Below, piece after piece: positions 36,208-49,205 of a stretch of 64,000 bases of DNA. The translations under genes were made by a program, and so were the position numbers. The stretch lies in NCBI GenBank assembly GCA_013399695.1, contig VXAU01000197.1, positions 3,374,557 through 3,438,556 on the forward strand, in the 5' to 3' direction. Numbering within the stretch: position 1 is the first letter of the stretch; every line of letters begins with the position of its first letter. The notes under the pieces are model-generated. The model made no database searches. It had not been told where the DNA came from and saw nothing but the letters and a program-made list of their open reading frames with translations. The stretch is from Formicarius rufipectus (lineage: Eukaryota; Chordata; Aves; Passeriformes; Formicariidae).

Positions 36208-36318
36208 TCCAAAAAGGGCAACAAGAAAGGGAAACAAACATCTGAGAAGTCTCCACACTGCAGATCTGAGGGCAGGAGCAAACAGAAAAGCAGCTCACAG
36301 AATGTTAAGAAGAGCAAG
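36208..36318 (+). CDS. uncharacterised coiled-coil gene, exon candidate 2
   Basis: 111 bp between gttccacag| and |gtgagt, phase 0 to 0. It encodes 37 residues, very rich in Lys and Ser (SKKGNKKGKQTSEKSPHCRS and on to QNVKKSK), probably a disordered basic segment. One other frame is also open in this exon. The intron before it is about 4.2 kb and the one after it about 2.2 kb. Confidence 0.45.
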
Positions 36319-38548
36319 GTGAGTGTTACGTGCTCTAAAACCTTCCAGTGGCTTTCCTGCTAATTGTTGAAAAGGCTGTGATGGCATTGCCACAAATCAG
36401 AAGTGATGACATGTCAGGTGAAAGGACCATCTGCCCCCTCCCCAACACCTGGAGCACTGAGATTTATCTCAGGGTCTGCTTCCCTGAGATGTTTGTTTTG
36501 TTTTACGGTCCAGCACAAATTTCATAATTCTTTGCAATTTTAGGACTTATGTTATGGATGTCAACCAGTTACAGGACTATCCCATTATGACTTTTCCTTT
36601 TTTACTCTTCCAATTAGACTTGTTTACTGTCTTCATTGTAAGATACCTGATTTAAAACATTGGTCAACTTGAAGTGATCCCCCAGTAAAAAAATTACATG
36701 CTGATGTTAAATGCCTTTTGTAATGATTCCAGCATATTATTTTGGACATGAGGCTTCTGTAAGAGGGGGCTCTGTTTTTTCCTAAAAACAGAGTCTGAGG
36801 TTGACAGAGTAGAAGAAAGAGGTGGGGATAACCTCAGGATGTCCTTCAGATGGAGACACAGCACCCTGTTTATCTGCAGAGAAACTGCTTTTCCAGTGAC
36901 ATTGGGGTGCGTCAGTGATAGGGAACTTTATCTGATGTTTCCTCTGATTCATCTTTTCTGTTCACTAATGGATCAGCTCTCCAGAGCTTTCAATGCTTCT
37001 CCCTTCAGGAGATACAAACATGATAAAAAGTGCTTTAAAAAATAAATCAATAAACACTTAAGTGTTTGGCAACTCTTGGACTTTCTACTGTATCATTTAC
37101 TCAACAGTTTAATGCTTAATAGAAGAAACTTGCTCAATATTCATGTGCAGATTTAATAAATACAATACAGCCCAGGTTGGTTCTGGTTTTCTGACTCTTT
37201 ATTCATGACCAAATCAATTGTCCCAGAGCACAGGAACTGCGTTTGCTGGGGAGTGACATCTGCCTTAAATGTGCGAGGTCAGTGTCAGGATCAGTTTGTG
37301 GGAATTCCAGTTTGGGGAAGCAGTTCCCTTCATTCAAAATTCGTAGCCTTTGTTTTGCTTTAAAAATGCAAAGGCAGCCTGAGTTGGCCCAGTTTGCACA
37401 GCTGTATCTTGTTCACACTACAGATCCCCTCCCTCCCCAGGGAGGGTCTGCTGGGCTGGGCTGGCACAGGAGATGGAGCTCATTGGCCACCTCAGCAAAG
37501 GTCTGGCTCTGGTGGGTCACTCATCCTTGGACTAGGTTTCAAATGCAGCTGTGGGATGGATGTCTGTGCTCAGGTGTTGGGGGGGATCTTTGAGAGGAGC
37601 CTGAGGATGGTCCCAGACGGTCCCAGCACAGGCAGAGCTGAGCCCCCGTTGCCTCAGGAAAAGGCGTTCCAGAAAGGGCAAAACCCACACCGAGTGAGGG
37701 GGAAAGTGTGAGAAGTGGCCCTGTGGGCACCCGGTGGGAGGAGGAGCTGCAGGGGCCGGGCAGGGTCCCTGCACTGAGGTGAAGGGACCGAGGGGAGCAG
37801 ACACCCACCCACAGCCCTCGCCAGGGGAGACCTGTCCTGGAGGGGAAGGTGGAGCAGCTGGGAACGAAGGTGTGAAGTCGAGCCTGGGAAAGGTGAGGGG
37901 AGAAGTTGGTGTTTTAATTTTTTTTTTCCCCTGTTTCTCCCTCCCCAAACCTCTTTTCGTTGGCAACAAATCAATTTTCCCCAAGTGGAATCTGTTTTGC
38001 CTGCGACGGTAAATGACAAGGGATTTTCCTGCCTGACCTCGGCCCCTGAGCTTTGCCATCAGCTGGGAGCTGCTGAGTCTCAGGAGGGAGCCTCAGCTTC
38101 TCCCTCCCCTCTCCCACAGTAAGTTTTGGGATTCAGCATCACAGCTGATCCCAGCGCAGGCTTTGCAGCATGGGCAAGCACACCTTTGGGAATGCAGCAT
38201 CCCGGAGGTGCCTGCTCAGCAGCCACGGTAACTCCCTAATTCCTGTGTGATCCGGTGCTGAGGGAGGGGCAGAAGGAGTGGAGAAGAAGCAGCACTATAT
38301 TGCCATCAAGTGGTACACACATTGATATGTGTGACCGTGCCTGGCTGGAATCCAGTGAGTGGGGAAAGAGAAAAGAAATTGCCAGCTTTTCATTTGCTGT
38401 GTGTTATCCCTATCTCTTTACTGGTGATTGATCAAGGGAGATTGTCTCTCACTCACAGTTTTAATGAAAGAGCTGAGGAAAAAAATTTTCAAATAATGCA
38501 CTTATGGTATGATTTTTGAAAGATTTCGAATTATATTCTTTCCCTCAG

Positions 38549-38821
38549 ACAAGCTTTAGCAAGAGTGACATGAAAAATGTATTTTCTCTTTACCAGGCTG
38601 TCAACCCTTCAACTTCATTGACATTGTCATCCAATAAAGCTGCTGTCTTCACAAAAACAATCACCAGAACACTTCCTCTAAAGCAGAAAATGCACTTTGT
38701 CAATGTTAAGGCTCAACATCTGCAAAATATCAACAAACCATCCAAAAGCATAAAAGATCTGGAGATCCAACTGCTGCAAGGGGAGTGTGAAGAACTCAAA
38801 AATCAGCTGGGATGCCTGAGG
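38549..38821 (+). CDS. uncharacterised coiled-coil gene, exon candidate 3
   Basis: 273 bp between ttctttccctcag| and |gtaggt, phase 0 to 0, with only this frame open. 91 residues: a Ser/Thr-rich part, then a coiled-coil segment whose core is SIKDLEIQLLQGECEELKNQ. A second acceptor at 38596 (ctttaccag|GCTGTC) would start the exon 48 bp later in the same frame. The AQHLQNINK...DLEIQL pattern faintly recalls the start of the lebercilin (LCA5) coiled coil, but not well enough to name it. Human has no gene I know of between STX2 and RIMBP2. Confidence 0.5.
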
Positions 38822-39545
38822 GTAGGTCAAAATCCAGTTCTGTTCTTAGAATCTACCTGTGCTGATAAACAGTTACATTGAAAATAGTTTATTGATAGTT
38901 CTGTTAAAACCAAGTAGAAAAAAAAATGTTTTACTGCCCATTTTTCATTCAAAGAGAGTGGTTATTGATATTAAGTATTGTGTAAACTCTTGTGTGTATA
39001 AGAGAGTTTGGGTCTAAATTCATAATATTTGTGGTTATACTCAAAAATATGAAAGATAGGAACTTTTACTTTTGAATACTCAGTGGCATTCCTGTATTTT
39101 TTAATTGCCATTCTAGCATCAAAATCTTGTCAGCACTGTCTTGTGCTAATTTCATGCCCTACCAGCAGCATCTCTGAGCCCTTTGTTACAGCAACAGATC
39201 ATGGAAGAGGAATCACTTTTAGCTTCCAAAGGTTGGGATTACCCATCTTGTTTTCTACCTCATCCTAACCTGGACTGATTAATAGCCAGAGGAATTTCCC
39301 TAAGCAGGAAGTATTAGGGTGCTTGAGGTGTAGGTTGTTTTGCTGCTGGTGCTGTGAAGAGACACCTTGTTTTTTAGGGAGCAGAAGATTATTAGAATAA
39401 ACACCAAAAAAACCCACATGCATAAATACAGCTACGTTGCTGTAGCAGATGTTCTTGTTTGGTTGGAAATTCAGCTATGGCAGAATGTAAAATACTGTCA
39501 CCATGTATCTGACAAAAGAGAAATTGAAAATTTCCTGTAATGCAG

Positions 39546-39680
39546 GAAGGGCTGATGGGGCAGAAGTCGGGTGACACGGAGGAGTTGCTGAGACAGTCTC
39601 AGAAGGAGCTGCTGTGGCTTCAGAGACATCTGTCCTTCATCTCCACAGGAGGCCCTGTGTGTGTTTTGGCAGCTAGCAAG
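39546..39680 (+). CDS. uncharacterised coiled-coil gene, exon candidate 4
   Basis: 135 bp between cctgtaatgcag| and |gtgagc, phase 0 to 0, with only this frame open. It encodes EGLMGQKSGDTEELLRQSQK, ELLWLQRHLSFISTGGPVCV and LAASK. The helix continues from the preceding exon. QKELLWLQRH resembles the QKNLLFLQREH core of the CCDC92/CCDC74-type domain, but the second half of that domain is not visible. The function is unknown. Confidence 0.5.
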
Positions 39681-41645
39681 GTGAGCTCCTTTCCTATGCT
39701 TTCATTCAAAAAGTGGTATTAGAAAGGGAAGGGTTTGTTTATCACCATTCAGGCTTGTTTCACTGAAACAACACACTGCAAGATTTATTTTTTCATACTA
39801 AGGGTACCCATAGGAAAATTCATCTCTTAGGAGGTATTTTAAATAATAGTTTCGTGTAGCTCAGAAAGACTGGAAAGAACATGAAATTCATTATGGCCTG
39901 TGAGAGGTTATGTAGTTAAAATGTCATTTCATAGAGCCCTTCTCATCTACAGAAAGATATTTTCTTTTTCTAAAGAAAGCCACCTATCAGAAGGTAGAGG
40001 CATTATTTGGGGGTTGTTACTCTGGGGGGATTTCTTGGCCTGGCATACAGAGCTGTAATTCCCTTTCTTGTCTCAGCAAAACTGATATGTATGCATTCCT
40101 AGAAGCCAGCAGCCCATCATCAGTATAGTGGCATCCAGTAAAATTACTACCAAGTTACACACTTAATGCTGATATTTGGCCATATAAACTATCAAATTAA
40201 TAATAAAATGTTTATCCTAACAATGTCTTAACATCTTACAGTTCCAATAGAATGTCTGTTCTCAACTGCTGTGCCATAACAAGTTGCATATGTCAGGTTT
40301 TTGACTCAAATTCCTAAACATGTTCTTGAGATAAGAATATGTTTTTAAATTTTTATAGCAGTGAATCTGTACTAATAGTTAAAAAAATTGCTACTTTACT
40401 TCAAGTGACTTCATTGAGTTTTTATGCATATAATTTTCCATAATTTTAAAACAAGACTTCAGTAAAGCTGATGATAATTTACGAATTTTATACATATATG
40501 TGTATATTCCCACACCACCCCATATATGGATATACTTGTTTTAAATCTAGCCATTAAAATGAATGAGAAGAGCTGGTTTGGTTCAGTGTAACACATTAAT
40601 AATGCTATTTTACAGCGATCTGAGTGGTTTTCAAGTATCAAGATGGCTTAGCAAACTTGTGTTTTGTTTGTACAAATGCACAAAAAAGGAACAGTTCTGT
40701 TCATTTAGTCTTCAGCCCAGACAAGACAGATTTCCAAAATGTGTCACCTGGAATCTTCTGGTATCACTCTGTGTCATATGCTGCAGATCTGTAGTTGCTG
40801 CTGAGGCACAGGGTGGTAAGTGCTGATACAGGCAGAAGGAACGTTTCAGTTTGCAGATTGCACATAGCTCAACTGAGAGGAAAAAGATCTAACTTGCCAA
40901 AATTAGACTTAAAAAAAAAAAAAGACATTTATGCCACAAACTGGTTAGACAAGTAAGAGTGCACTTGCCTGATGATCCAAGTCATAATCTAATCTGGGAA
41001 GGAACATATGAACCTGAGTAGGAACAGCTTTTCACTCTGAAAATGCCAGAGTTTTGTTCCCCTTACAGTCATGAGTAATCTCATGGAAGGTCATTTGGGG
41101 CTGAGATTTGCACAAAAGAGTGGTATTGGATACCTTATTTTAGATGTTGGACTTTCCATTCAAAAAAACTCTAGTCTTTCTAGAATATGCCAAGACAGAC
41201 CTTCAGGGAAGGAAGCACAGATTGTCTGTAACCCTTTTCCCCATCTCTTTTTGCAGTATCATATAACCAGAGATCAGATCTTTAGATGTTTCATTCATAT
41301 AAGGAGGGACAGATTTTTCAGCAGCAGTCAGTTGCTTTGAAGATCACACTGTGATACTCCGCACTGTATTTTCATTCTAGGCCTCTGAAGAGAAATGTGT
41401 TTCATCCAAGTGGGAATGGTGGTTCTTGGTGCAGCTGGAAGCTTTGGGAGTAAAATCTTACTAAGGGGCTCAAAAACATGAATGGCTGGGAACTGGAATA
41501 TCCAGGAATATAAGCCATGCCATTCTGGAAGGATTCCTTAGCTGTTTAGTAAACATCCTGGTTCACAGTTCATGTTTACTATGAACTAGAAATCCAGATA
41601 AGACAAAACTTGAGAAAGATCATCTGATAAATCCCTCTTCCATAG

Positions 41646-41726
41646 CTCTTAATTCCTTCCAGTGAAGCATCTGATGCTGACAGTTCCTGGATAGCAGGGT
41701 ACTCCCCATACACTTCAACTTCATAA
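41646..41726 (+). CDS. uncharacterised coiled-coil gene, possible last exon
   Basis: After the acceptor ccctcttccatag|, 26 codons in phase 0 lead to TAA: LLIPSSEASDADSSWIAGYS then PYTSTS. The frame agrees with the four upstream candidates, and the Ser/Asp-rich end would make a plausible C-terminus. Support is weaker because a terminal exon has only one splice site to check. Confidence 0.3.
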   Translation, partial: LLIPSSEASDADSSWIAGYSPYTSTS

Positions 41727-42530
41727 AGTACTACTGGGTTTTGGGGAAAATCTGGCTCCTTTTGTCAAAGTCACACTTTTCTGAAAATTCTCCTCCTCTT
41801 CCTCGTTATGCTTGTTAGTAAAACTGGGAGGAAGACAGGCACCTGAAGAGGAACTGTAGGAGAGTCATTCTTGGATGGAGAGATGTATTTCTGCAGATAC
41901 TTTAATATAATTCAGTAAAATAGTGCCTTCCGAGTGCAATATTCCCTTCCTCTGTTAAATACTACAAGGAAAATGCAGAAGTTCCACTCAATGTCACTTC
42001 AGAGCTTTTCTTGATAGTTTAACCTTCCTCAGCCTGGAGAGTTCAGCTACGCTACAGTGAATGCACTCCCAAAGTGGTCAGATTCTCTCACTTGCATCAT
42101 TTCTGATGAGGAGGGGAAAAAAAAGGAACCATAAAGGATGGGGAAAAGACTGAAGCTTGCTTTCTACAACCTGATTTCTTTAAAATCTATCCCCGTGTCC
42201 CCTTACCGTGTCTCCCTCTAGCTACTGGGGAGATGCAGTTGCACCTGGGAAGTTTTGTGTGAATTCACTGCCCAGGGTTTTCTTGCGAAGGAGGAAAGGC
42301 AGGATGCTTGGGATGCTCCAGGTAATCTGCCTTAATGCCCTTCTGCATTGGAGTGCCTGAGCCTTCCATTGGGCAGGCCAGGGGAGCGGAAAGGAGGAGG
42401 AAAAAAAATAAAAAAAATTGCCGCTCGCATTTACAGTTCATTGGTTCGTGCCAGCAGGCCACAGATGACCTACTGAGGAGATCCTGCGATAGCATTACTT
42501 GGAGGTAAAATAAAATCTCCNGTCTCTGGA
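41727..42530. other. sequence between the gene candidate and CpG island 3
   Basis: Non-coding. A short A-rich run with AATAAA near 42405 could serve as a polyadenylation signal for the gene to the left. An N lies at 42521, at the edge of the CpG island. Confidence 0.35.
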
Positions 42531-42860
42531 GCGCATCCCCGCAGCGCTCCCACTCGCCGCCCGCCGCCGCGCCGGGTTAATGCGCTGCGAGCGGGCTCTG
42601 GCAGACAGGGAAAGCCATCTTGTGTGCGAGCAGTGCTGTTTCGCAGGCTCCGGCAGCTGCTGCATGGCCCGGGCTGCTCGGCCGCCGCGGGTGCCCCATC
42701 GTGTCGGAGCGCAGCCGATGGAGCGCTGCTAGCCGAGCGCTGGCGGGGCGCGCACGCCGGTGCTGCCGCCGGCCCCGACACCGCGCCGGGCTCACCCCGC
42801 CACTGCGGATCGCCCTCGGCGATGCTCTCGCTCGCCTTCGCTCCGCTCCAAGGTACGCCG
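42530..42860 (+). promoter_or_regulatory. CpG island 3, inferred RIMBP2-type promoter
   Basis: Dense CpG block (ctcgccgcccgccgccgcgc and following) in a CpG-poor setting, ending in a + strand donor. In human the gene after STX2 in the same orientation is RIMBP2, which has a long first intron. That order would put the RIMBP2 promoter here. No RIMBP2 protein sequence was seen in the window, so the identity rests on synteny only. Confidence 0.6.
42822..42852 (+). CDS. possible first coding exon at CpG island 3
   Basis: An ATG at 42822 opens MLSLAFAPLQ and runs into a consensus donor (CTCCAAG|gtacgc) after 31 bp, ending in phase 1. The frame is also open upstream of this ATG, so an earlier start is possible. 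The exon could equally be untranslated. I cannot link it to any downstream exon. Confidence 0.25.
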
Positions 42861-45800
42861 AGATTTTTTCGGGGAAAAAAAAAATAATAACATAGCGCTT
42901 TTCTGTTAAATGCTTTTTGCGGGCGCAAGTGAGGGTGGGAGGGATGGAGGGTTTGTGTGCAGGGCGCGGGGGGAGAAGCCTATCTTTAGTTAGCGGGGTT
43001 GCGTCGGGAACTCCTGTCAAAGGCAGGCAAACTTTATTATTCTGCAGCAATTCGATGATGCCCTTCACTGAATCTTTTCTTCTAGGTGCTGCTTGGAATA
43101 ATAAAATGTGTTAGCGTCGTGCATGAGCACTAGGTAAAGGGATTAAACTCTTGCTAGATTATTCCATCCTCCCTCTGGCTGATGTTTAATCTGATGTCAT
43201 TTTCCAGTCACTTTGGAGGTCTGCAATAAAATAAATACTGTATTGGCGGGTTTGATGGGGCTGTGTTTCTGCTCTGTGTTAGTGTCGGTGGGCAAAGTTA
43301 GTAATGATGCTGGCTGGCAGCTCTCCCCTGCTCCCCCAGCCCCGAGCATGGTGCATATCCACAGTATGTGTTTGCTTTGCAAATGTATATTGTCATGTCA
43401 TGGCAAAGTCATCAGTGTGACTGCTCTTCCACGGAAATGCTGCTCTGTGGTATTTGTCTGGCATCTAATGCTAAATTAGACCAATTGTGAGTAAATACCT
43501 CATCCCTTTTTTGGTAGAAGGGAGAAATCTGCAGACAGATAGAGACAGATATATATGGACACACTATGCATAGCAATATTTGGGGGAAGTGTATCATGTG
43601 TATGAGCATGTATAACAGAATAATAACGTTTTATTATATCATATGCATATAAATTCCAGTTAATTAGCATGAACCAGTATGCTGTGCTCAGTATTATAGG
43701 GGATACTGCAGGGGTTTTAATTAACCTCTTTTCAAAATTGGCTATTGCTCATAGCATTGGGCAGGGGAGGTGTGTCTTTCCCAGAGTGATGTGATGGTCG
43801 ACATTACAGCTGGCTATGCTCTTAGTACCGTTTTAACTGAGGAAAATCTAAATGCATATGAAGGCTTTGGTTTTTCTTTTTAAGCTACTGCTGCCTGTTA
43901 TTTTAGTGGGAAAACACTGACTGGGTTTTTTTTGCCCAGTGCAGGTAGTGATGCAGAGTTTATATATAAAATAACTCAGCAGAATAACTTATTAATGAGT
44001 CTTGACAGTGCATCTAGTAAATAAAGGGTCTGGTCCTTCAGGGATTGGATATACTTTGAAGAAATACCTTGATTCAAAGCCATTGATTTTAACATTAAGA
44101 ATTGCACCAAGTATGCTGAGACAGGGAAAGAATATACTATGATGCCAACATCAAAATACAAATAAGGACTATTGCTTAGCAAGATAGAAGAACTACCTTA
44201 AGAAAACAGCATGAAATATTAAAACACAGGCCAAGCATTAGAGGGGGAATTATAGCATCCCCATAAATTCAATATGATAAAAAATAGCAGTGCATGAACT
44301 GATATGAAAGTTACTGTAGTCACTTTGTATTTCAGCTTTTTTGATCAGGAGGTGTTACATTTTTATTAGAGGAGGGCTTTTAAATCTACCCAGCTGACAA
44401 ATGAAGGAGCTAAATCAGATCAGATGTTACCCATGTCAGCCAGGACTCACCACTGTAGACATCCTTTGAAATAAGTGTATCACTTCTAGAACCCTAAAGG
44501 AGGGGGTTGGGGGTCTTTTTTAGTGCCTCTTTGTTTGTTTGTTTTTGTTTTTTTTTATCTTGTGGTCCTGGTCAGTGGCTTTGTGCAGACTGTTTCCTTT
44601 TTAATAGGGAAAGGACCAAAGGACCTACTCTAAATGAAATTGGTGAAGTGGTCATGCTGCCTGCAGACTAGAGAGCAACCCTGATTTTTCTTAGTTTCAT
44701 ACCTGAATGGGTTTCAGCCTTCTAAAATACAGCCTGACTGTATGCTGGAGACAGTGAACAGAGGTGCAGTGTTATTACATACAACTTTATATATTTGTGG
44801 AAGACCTTTTTGGGAAATGCAGTGTCTTGAATTTTCTAGAATTATAACCAAATTACAGCTTGAAAACAGCACGTGGTTTTTAGGGGTAGGAGAAGTGAGA
44901 TGGAACAAAATATGGGACAGTGCAGTGCCACAGATTTCTGCATGAAAATTATCTGAATAGCTGATCCGTGATACTTAAGAGAACTGACAATTCCAAGCTC
45001 AGAAATCTTGAGCATCTCTCTGTATATGTGGCCAGCCTCATACAAACTAGAGATGTTCTTTTGGATATCTACAAAATATGTATCTCTTTGAATGTCAGCT
45101 TATTCTATTTTAGATGTATGTTAATGTGCCTACGTATTGTAGTTCAGATAGGTGTGTGATACTGAGCATGAAATGAATGTATAAGCACAACGATGCTCAT
45201 TCTGGCAATGACTTATTCTAAAAGTCCAAGTCTTTCTGCATTGCCACAAGATATCTTGGATCACTCGATAATTAGTATCCTCTGGTGTAAGGGGGTTTCC
45301 TTTTGTGTGTCAAACTCCCCACCACATATCAAAATTAAACATCCAAAATCACGCTGACTTTATTTGTAAAAAGTAACTAGTTGGTGATGAGTCACTGTCC
45401 TGTCCTGTCAATATTTATGTTGAATGGAGCATGGTTTGAGAGTCAAGGCTGTTTGCCATTTCACTGAAATTGATGCAGGCCCTCCTCACTGCTACAAAAT
45501 ATGTCACACTAGCTGAAATAGCTGTTAGTCACCTCTCCTTTCCTGGGGCTTATTTTTGGGTTATTATTCAGCAAAAGCTCCTGACTAAAGCAGAATTTTG
45601 TGTAAATCCGTTCTTTCCCCCTTTCATAGCATTAGCTTGTATGGCCAGCGAACTCTCTGATAGAATGGCAAGCTGGATAGAAAACAATTCCTCATCATCA
45701 TTTTGGAAATCTTTCCATCACAGTACTAAGTAACTGAAATCTGTTGAAGATTTTCTGGAAAATGCCTTGTGCCACTGATGATTCTCTCTCTTCTGACTGT

Positions 45801-46329
45801 TGATGTTCCTTCTAAGCTGCTTGTCCACCACAGATGAGCATTGTGATGAAGCTTTGCTGACAGCAGCATTTTCTCATTACTGTTAGAATTGAAAAGTACA
45901 TACCAATAGAATGATTAAAAATACAAGTGGAGTGTAGTCACAGTGCTGGAAAAATGCAGCTTCTTCAAAGCAACGTGACATGGAACCAGTTTCTGCTCAC
46001 TGGTGGAAAAGAGGGCTTTTGCCAGGCTTATTGGCACAGAGGGGGCCCTTGGGAAGTGGCAGTGATGCCATTACCCTGAGAGAACAGGGAGAACATCTTC
46101 TGGAGCAGCTGGTTGACACTGATGTTTGACTGTGGTCACTGAGGGTTTCTTTGCTGGCTGTAGCCATCCTGTTAAATGACATGTGGGAGGGAGGCATGTT
46201 CATTCTGTAAATTATGATTGTAAGGCCAGCTGTGGTTGGGATTTTGGTGAGGAAATTAAGAGTGGCTTAAAGGTTTGTGGCTCAACACTTTGGCTCATGC
46301 TTGTGACGTGGTGCTTGATAAGAAAATCA
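42853..46329. other. presumed first intron, start
   Basis: Non-coding AT-rich sequence after the CpG island donor. No exon, RNA gene or named repeat recognised. Confidence 0.45.
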
Positions 46330-46440
46330 GAGTGTGACTTCCAGCTCTGCCACAGATTCTGTGAATGGCCCTGAGCAAAGTGTTTAGTATCTCTTGGGTT
46401 CTGTTCTCTTTCTGTAAATGGAAATAATAATGAATCCTTT
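46330..46440 (+). mobile_element. MIR-like SINE remnant
   Basis: 'cttccagctctgccacagat' followed by 'ccctgagcaaagtgtttagt' and 'ctgtaaatggaaataataat' follows the order of the MIR core. It is heavily diverged, consistent with ancient amniote insertion. Confidence 0.7.
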
Positions 46441-49084
46441 CCACTACATTCTATTTATCTGCTTAGGAAATGAGAATTTCAGACCAAGTACTGTTTGCTC
46501 CATCAGGATACTGAATCCCAACAGAGGCTTCTAGATGCTACTTATAAATCACTTGGCAGTCTGCATTGTGTCTTGTTGATCTGTAGAAGAATATTGCTGA
46601 GTATCAATCTGAACTGATTCTGAGCTTTCTGGAATAATCTTTTATTAGCTGAACTTTCTGTTGTGTTCATGGGTATGTTCAGTTTGGAGTGAAGAGCTTT
46701 CTTTCACTACTGGTGGCAGTGATTTGGTAGAAACATTTACAGTGCAAATGTCAGAACAGAGGAAATGGGACTAAAGTTTGATTTTTCCTTTTTTTTTTTT
46801 TTTTTAATTGTTCTAAGGTTTAGTATTTTCTGTTGCAAACTATAACACTTGACTTCTGAGGCAATATTTCTGTGCCCAATGTATGGTGATTAGCAAGCAG
46901 CAGCAGTGCAGAGTATTACCATGCAGAATCAGGCAGTGTGGATATAACAGCATGGCACAGCCTCGCTTCTCAGTTCTCATCTGATGACACTTAGAAACCA
47001 TCTTCCATTTTTTCTTTAAAGATCATCCTCCAGCAAGCTCTTGGGTGTGATACCCTCCTTAAGGCCTGATCTGAGCATGGGCAGCTGGTGGGCAGCCAGC
47101 TTATGACCCCTTTCCTTTCATGCCCTACCTCCTCTAGGATTAGACTGATTTATTTTCTTTTATTGAGGAGCATAAATCATTTTTATAGACAGTTTCATTA
47201 AGTTTTCACACTGGATATGTGGGGGGAAAATTACAATAATACCCCTTCCAACCAACTCTAAAAGGAAAATAAGCCTTTCTTAAGGCAGGTTAACTTGCTT
47301 AGGGTTGGCTTAGAAAAATACTAAATTGAGACTAAATTCCTACAGAATTGGGAATTTACTCTGGGACTTCACCATTTCAGTTCCTGCTGAATATTTCTGT
47401 CCCTCCTTCACATAGAGCTGAAAAATACTACTTGTTCCTCCTGTGTGGAGTATCATGGTGCTTCTTCACCCGTATGGAAAGTGCATCTTTAGTGAGTACA
47501 TTGTCCAACTCACTTAAAAATATTCTCTGACATTAATCAGCAGGGGCTTTTATAGATCTGTGCCAGCTTACACCCAGAGGGATAGCACAGCACAGCATCC
47601 CTGGGAGTGTGCTAATGGGCTAAATGCTTTACTAAAGACAGATAGAATTGATGGTGTATAGAATTCAGTTGGGTGAATCTCACAATTGTCACTGTAACAA
47701 GCAATATGTAGTTGAATCTGTCCCCTGTTTACTGAATTTTTCCCCTTCTGTGACATTCACAGTTTTACCTATTTGTTAAATCTTCCTTTCTGTTCTCCCC
47801 ACTTCCCTGCCCCCAATTCTGAATGCAGTTCAGAACATGAAGACTATTCTCTGTCAGTTCCAGGCATGTATCCCTTCCTTTCTCTCTTGTTTACCGCTTG
47901 CTAATTAAATTTTGTAGGTGGCAGTTTGAAATCTTAGTGGGACGTGTCATGTGACTGCTAATGCTCTGCAGATCTCTATTACATAACCTTTAAGTAGTTT
48001 GGGGAAATGTGCTTGTGTCATACTGGGCCTGACATAAGGCTCTGTCTGAAGCCAGCAGTCTGATCAGGTTTTTTATGTACAGTGACTGTAGAAATCTTGT
48101 GGATGGTTTGTTCTGGCACAAGATTTGTGCCCTCACTTGTCAGGTCAATTGTCTTACTTCCCTGAGATGCTTTGCAGTCGGCTCTGTCTGCCTTTCCTGC
48201 AGGGCAGAGGAGGGGAGTAGTTAGATTTAAACACTCTGGCATGCCAGGTAATGATCAAATGAATATTAAATGCAGGATGCCAGGATCCCTTCTGTCTTCC
48301 TTTGCTTGTCTTAGTTTTGAAGTGACCAGAGCACAGGACAGAGAGAACCTCTCAGTCTGTCCCCCCACCCCTTCGCTTCCCCCTTATGGACCTTAATTGG
48401 GCTCTGGCGCATTATGCAAAATGAAAACATGAATCAATACGGAAGTTTAAGAAAATGCTGTTGTAGGGATGATCAATTTTTAATGCTTGGCAATTCATTA
48501 GGTTGCTGTTTTGCTAAAGAAGTACTTTGATAAGTAACAGCAATGTATCCACTCACAGACTAACAGCTCCTCTCAGTTTCTCTGAACCAGCATCATCCCT
48601 TGGTCTCACTTCACATGTAGTATCATGTTTTTGTTGTGTAAAACTTATTTGTGCACCATTATCCAATGCAGCTCAAGCACTGCACTGTTGATGGGCCAGC
48701 TCTGTGTCCTGAAGAAAGTAAATCTCATTTTAGTTTCCTGGCCAGGATATGGTTGTTGTAGGCTGGGTTCTGTTTGTGGCTCTGATGTGTGTTCTCCAAC
48801 AAGCCACAGACCTTTCTGCCTTAGTTTATCTGCCGGGAAGGCTCAGTGGAACGAAGTTTCTGTGGCCTTGTAACAAAAGTTGCAGTTAGGAACAGGGAAG
48901 TACTGGTTGAAGTTTTGGGTGTTGGTTTGCTTTTCTTTTAAGGATGTAAAATTTTTCTAGTTTGTAATTTGTTATTGAGAATTGTGATTGTGTGAACCTG
49001 CATTTTGTTCTAGAGCAGCCTATAGACTGCAGTAGCACTTTTCAGTAAAAGCTCTTCACTAAGTAGTAAAGAATGGTGGTTGGT
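46441..49084. other. presumed intron sequence
   Basis: Non-coding. It holds a T17-type run near 46788-46806. The block 48385-48510 combines octamer-like and TAAT-type homeodomain motifs (ttatgcaaaatgaaaac, caatttttaatgc) and might be regulatory. No exon recognised. Confidence 0.4.
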
Positions 49085-49205
49085 AACATTCTGTCCATTT
49101 TGCAGTTGAGAAATTTTCAGTGTGCTTTAGGTTTATTTGCCTGAGATCATTCAGCAGGATCAGTGGAATTGGGATATGGATATTGTTTGCAGAGTCCAGT
49201 CTAAC
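49085..49205 (-). mobile_element. possible MIR-like SINE remnant
   Basis: 'ctgtccattttgcagttgag' then 'ttgcctgagatcattcagca' and 'cagtggaattggga' follow the antisense MIR order (cattttacag, tgcccaaggtcacacagc, gcagaactggga). Very diverged. Confidence 0.5.

Noticed and set aside
38549..39680. Naming the coiled-coil gene as lebercilin-like (LCA5/LCA5L) or CCDC92/CCDC74-like
   Set aside because: Each similarity covers only 20-30 residues with coiled-coil-typical Leu/Glu/Gln positions. It could be coincidence, so no symbol is given.
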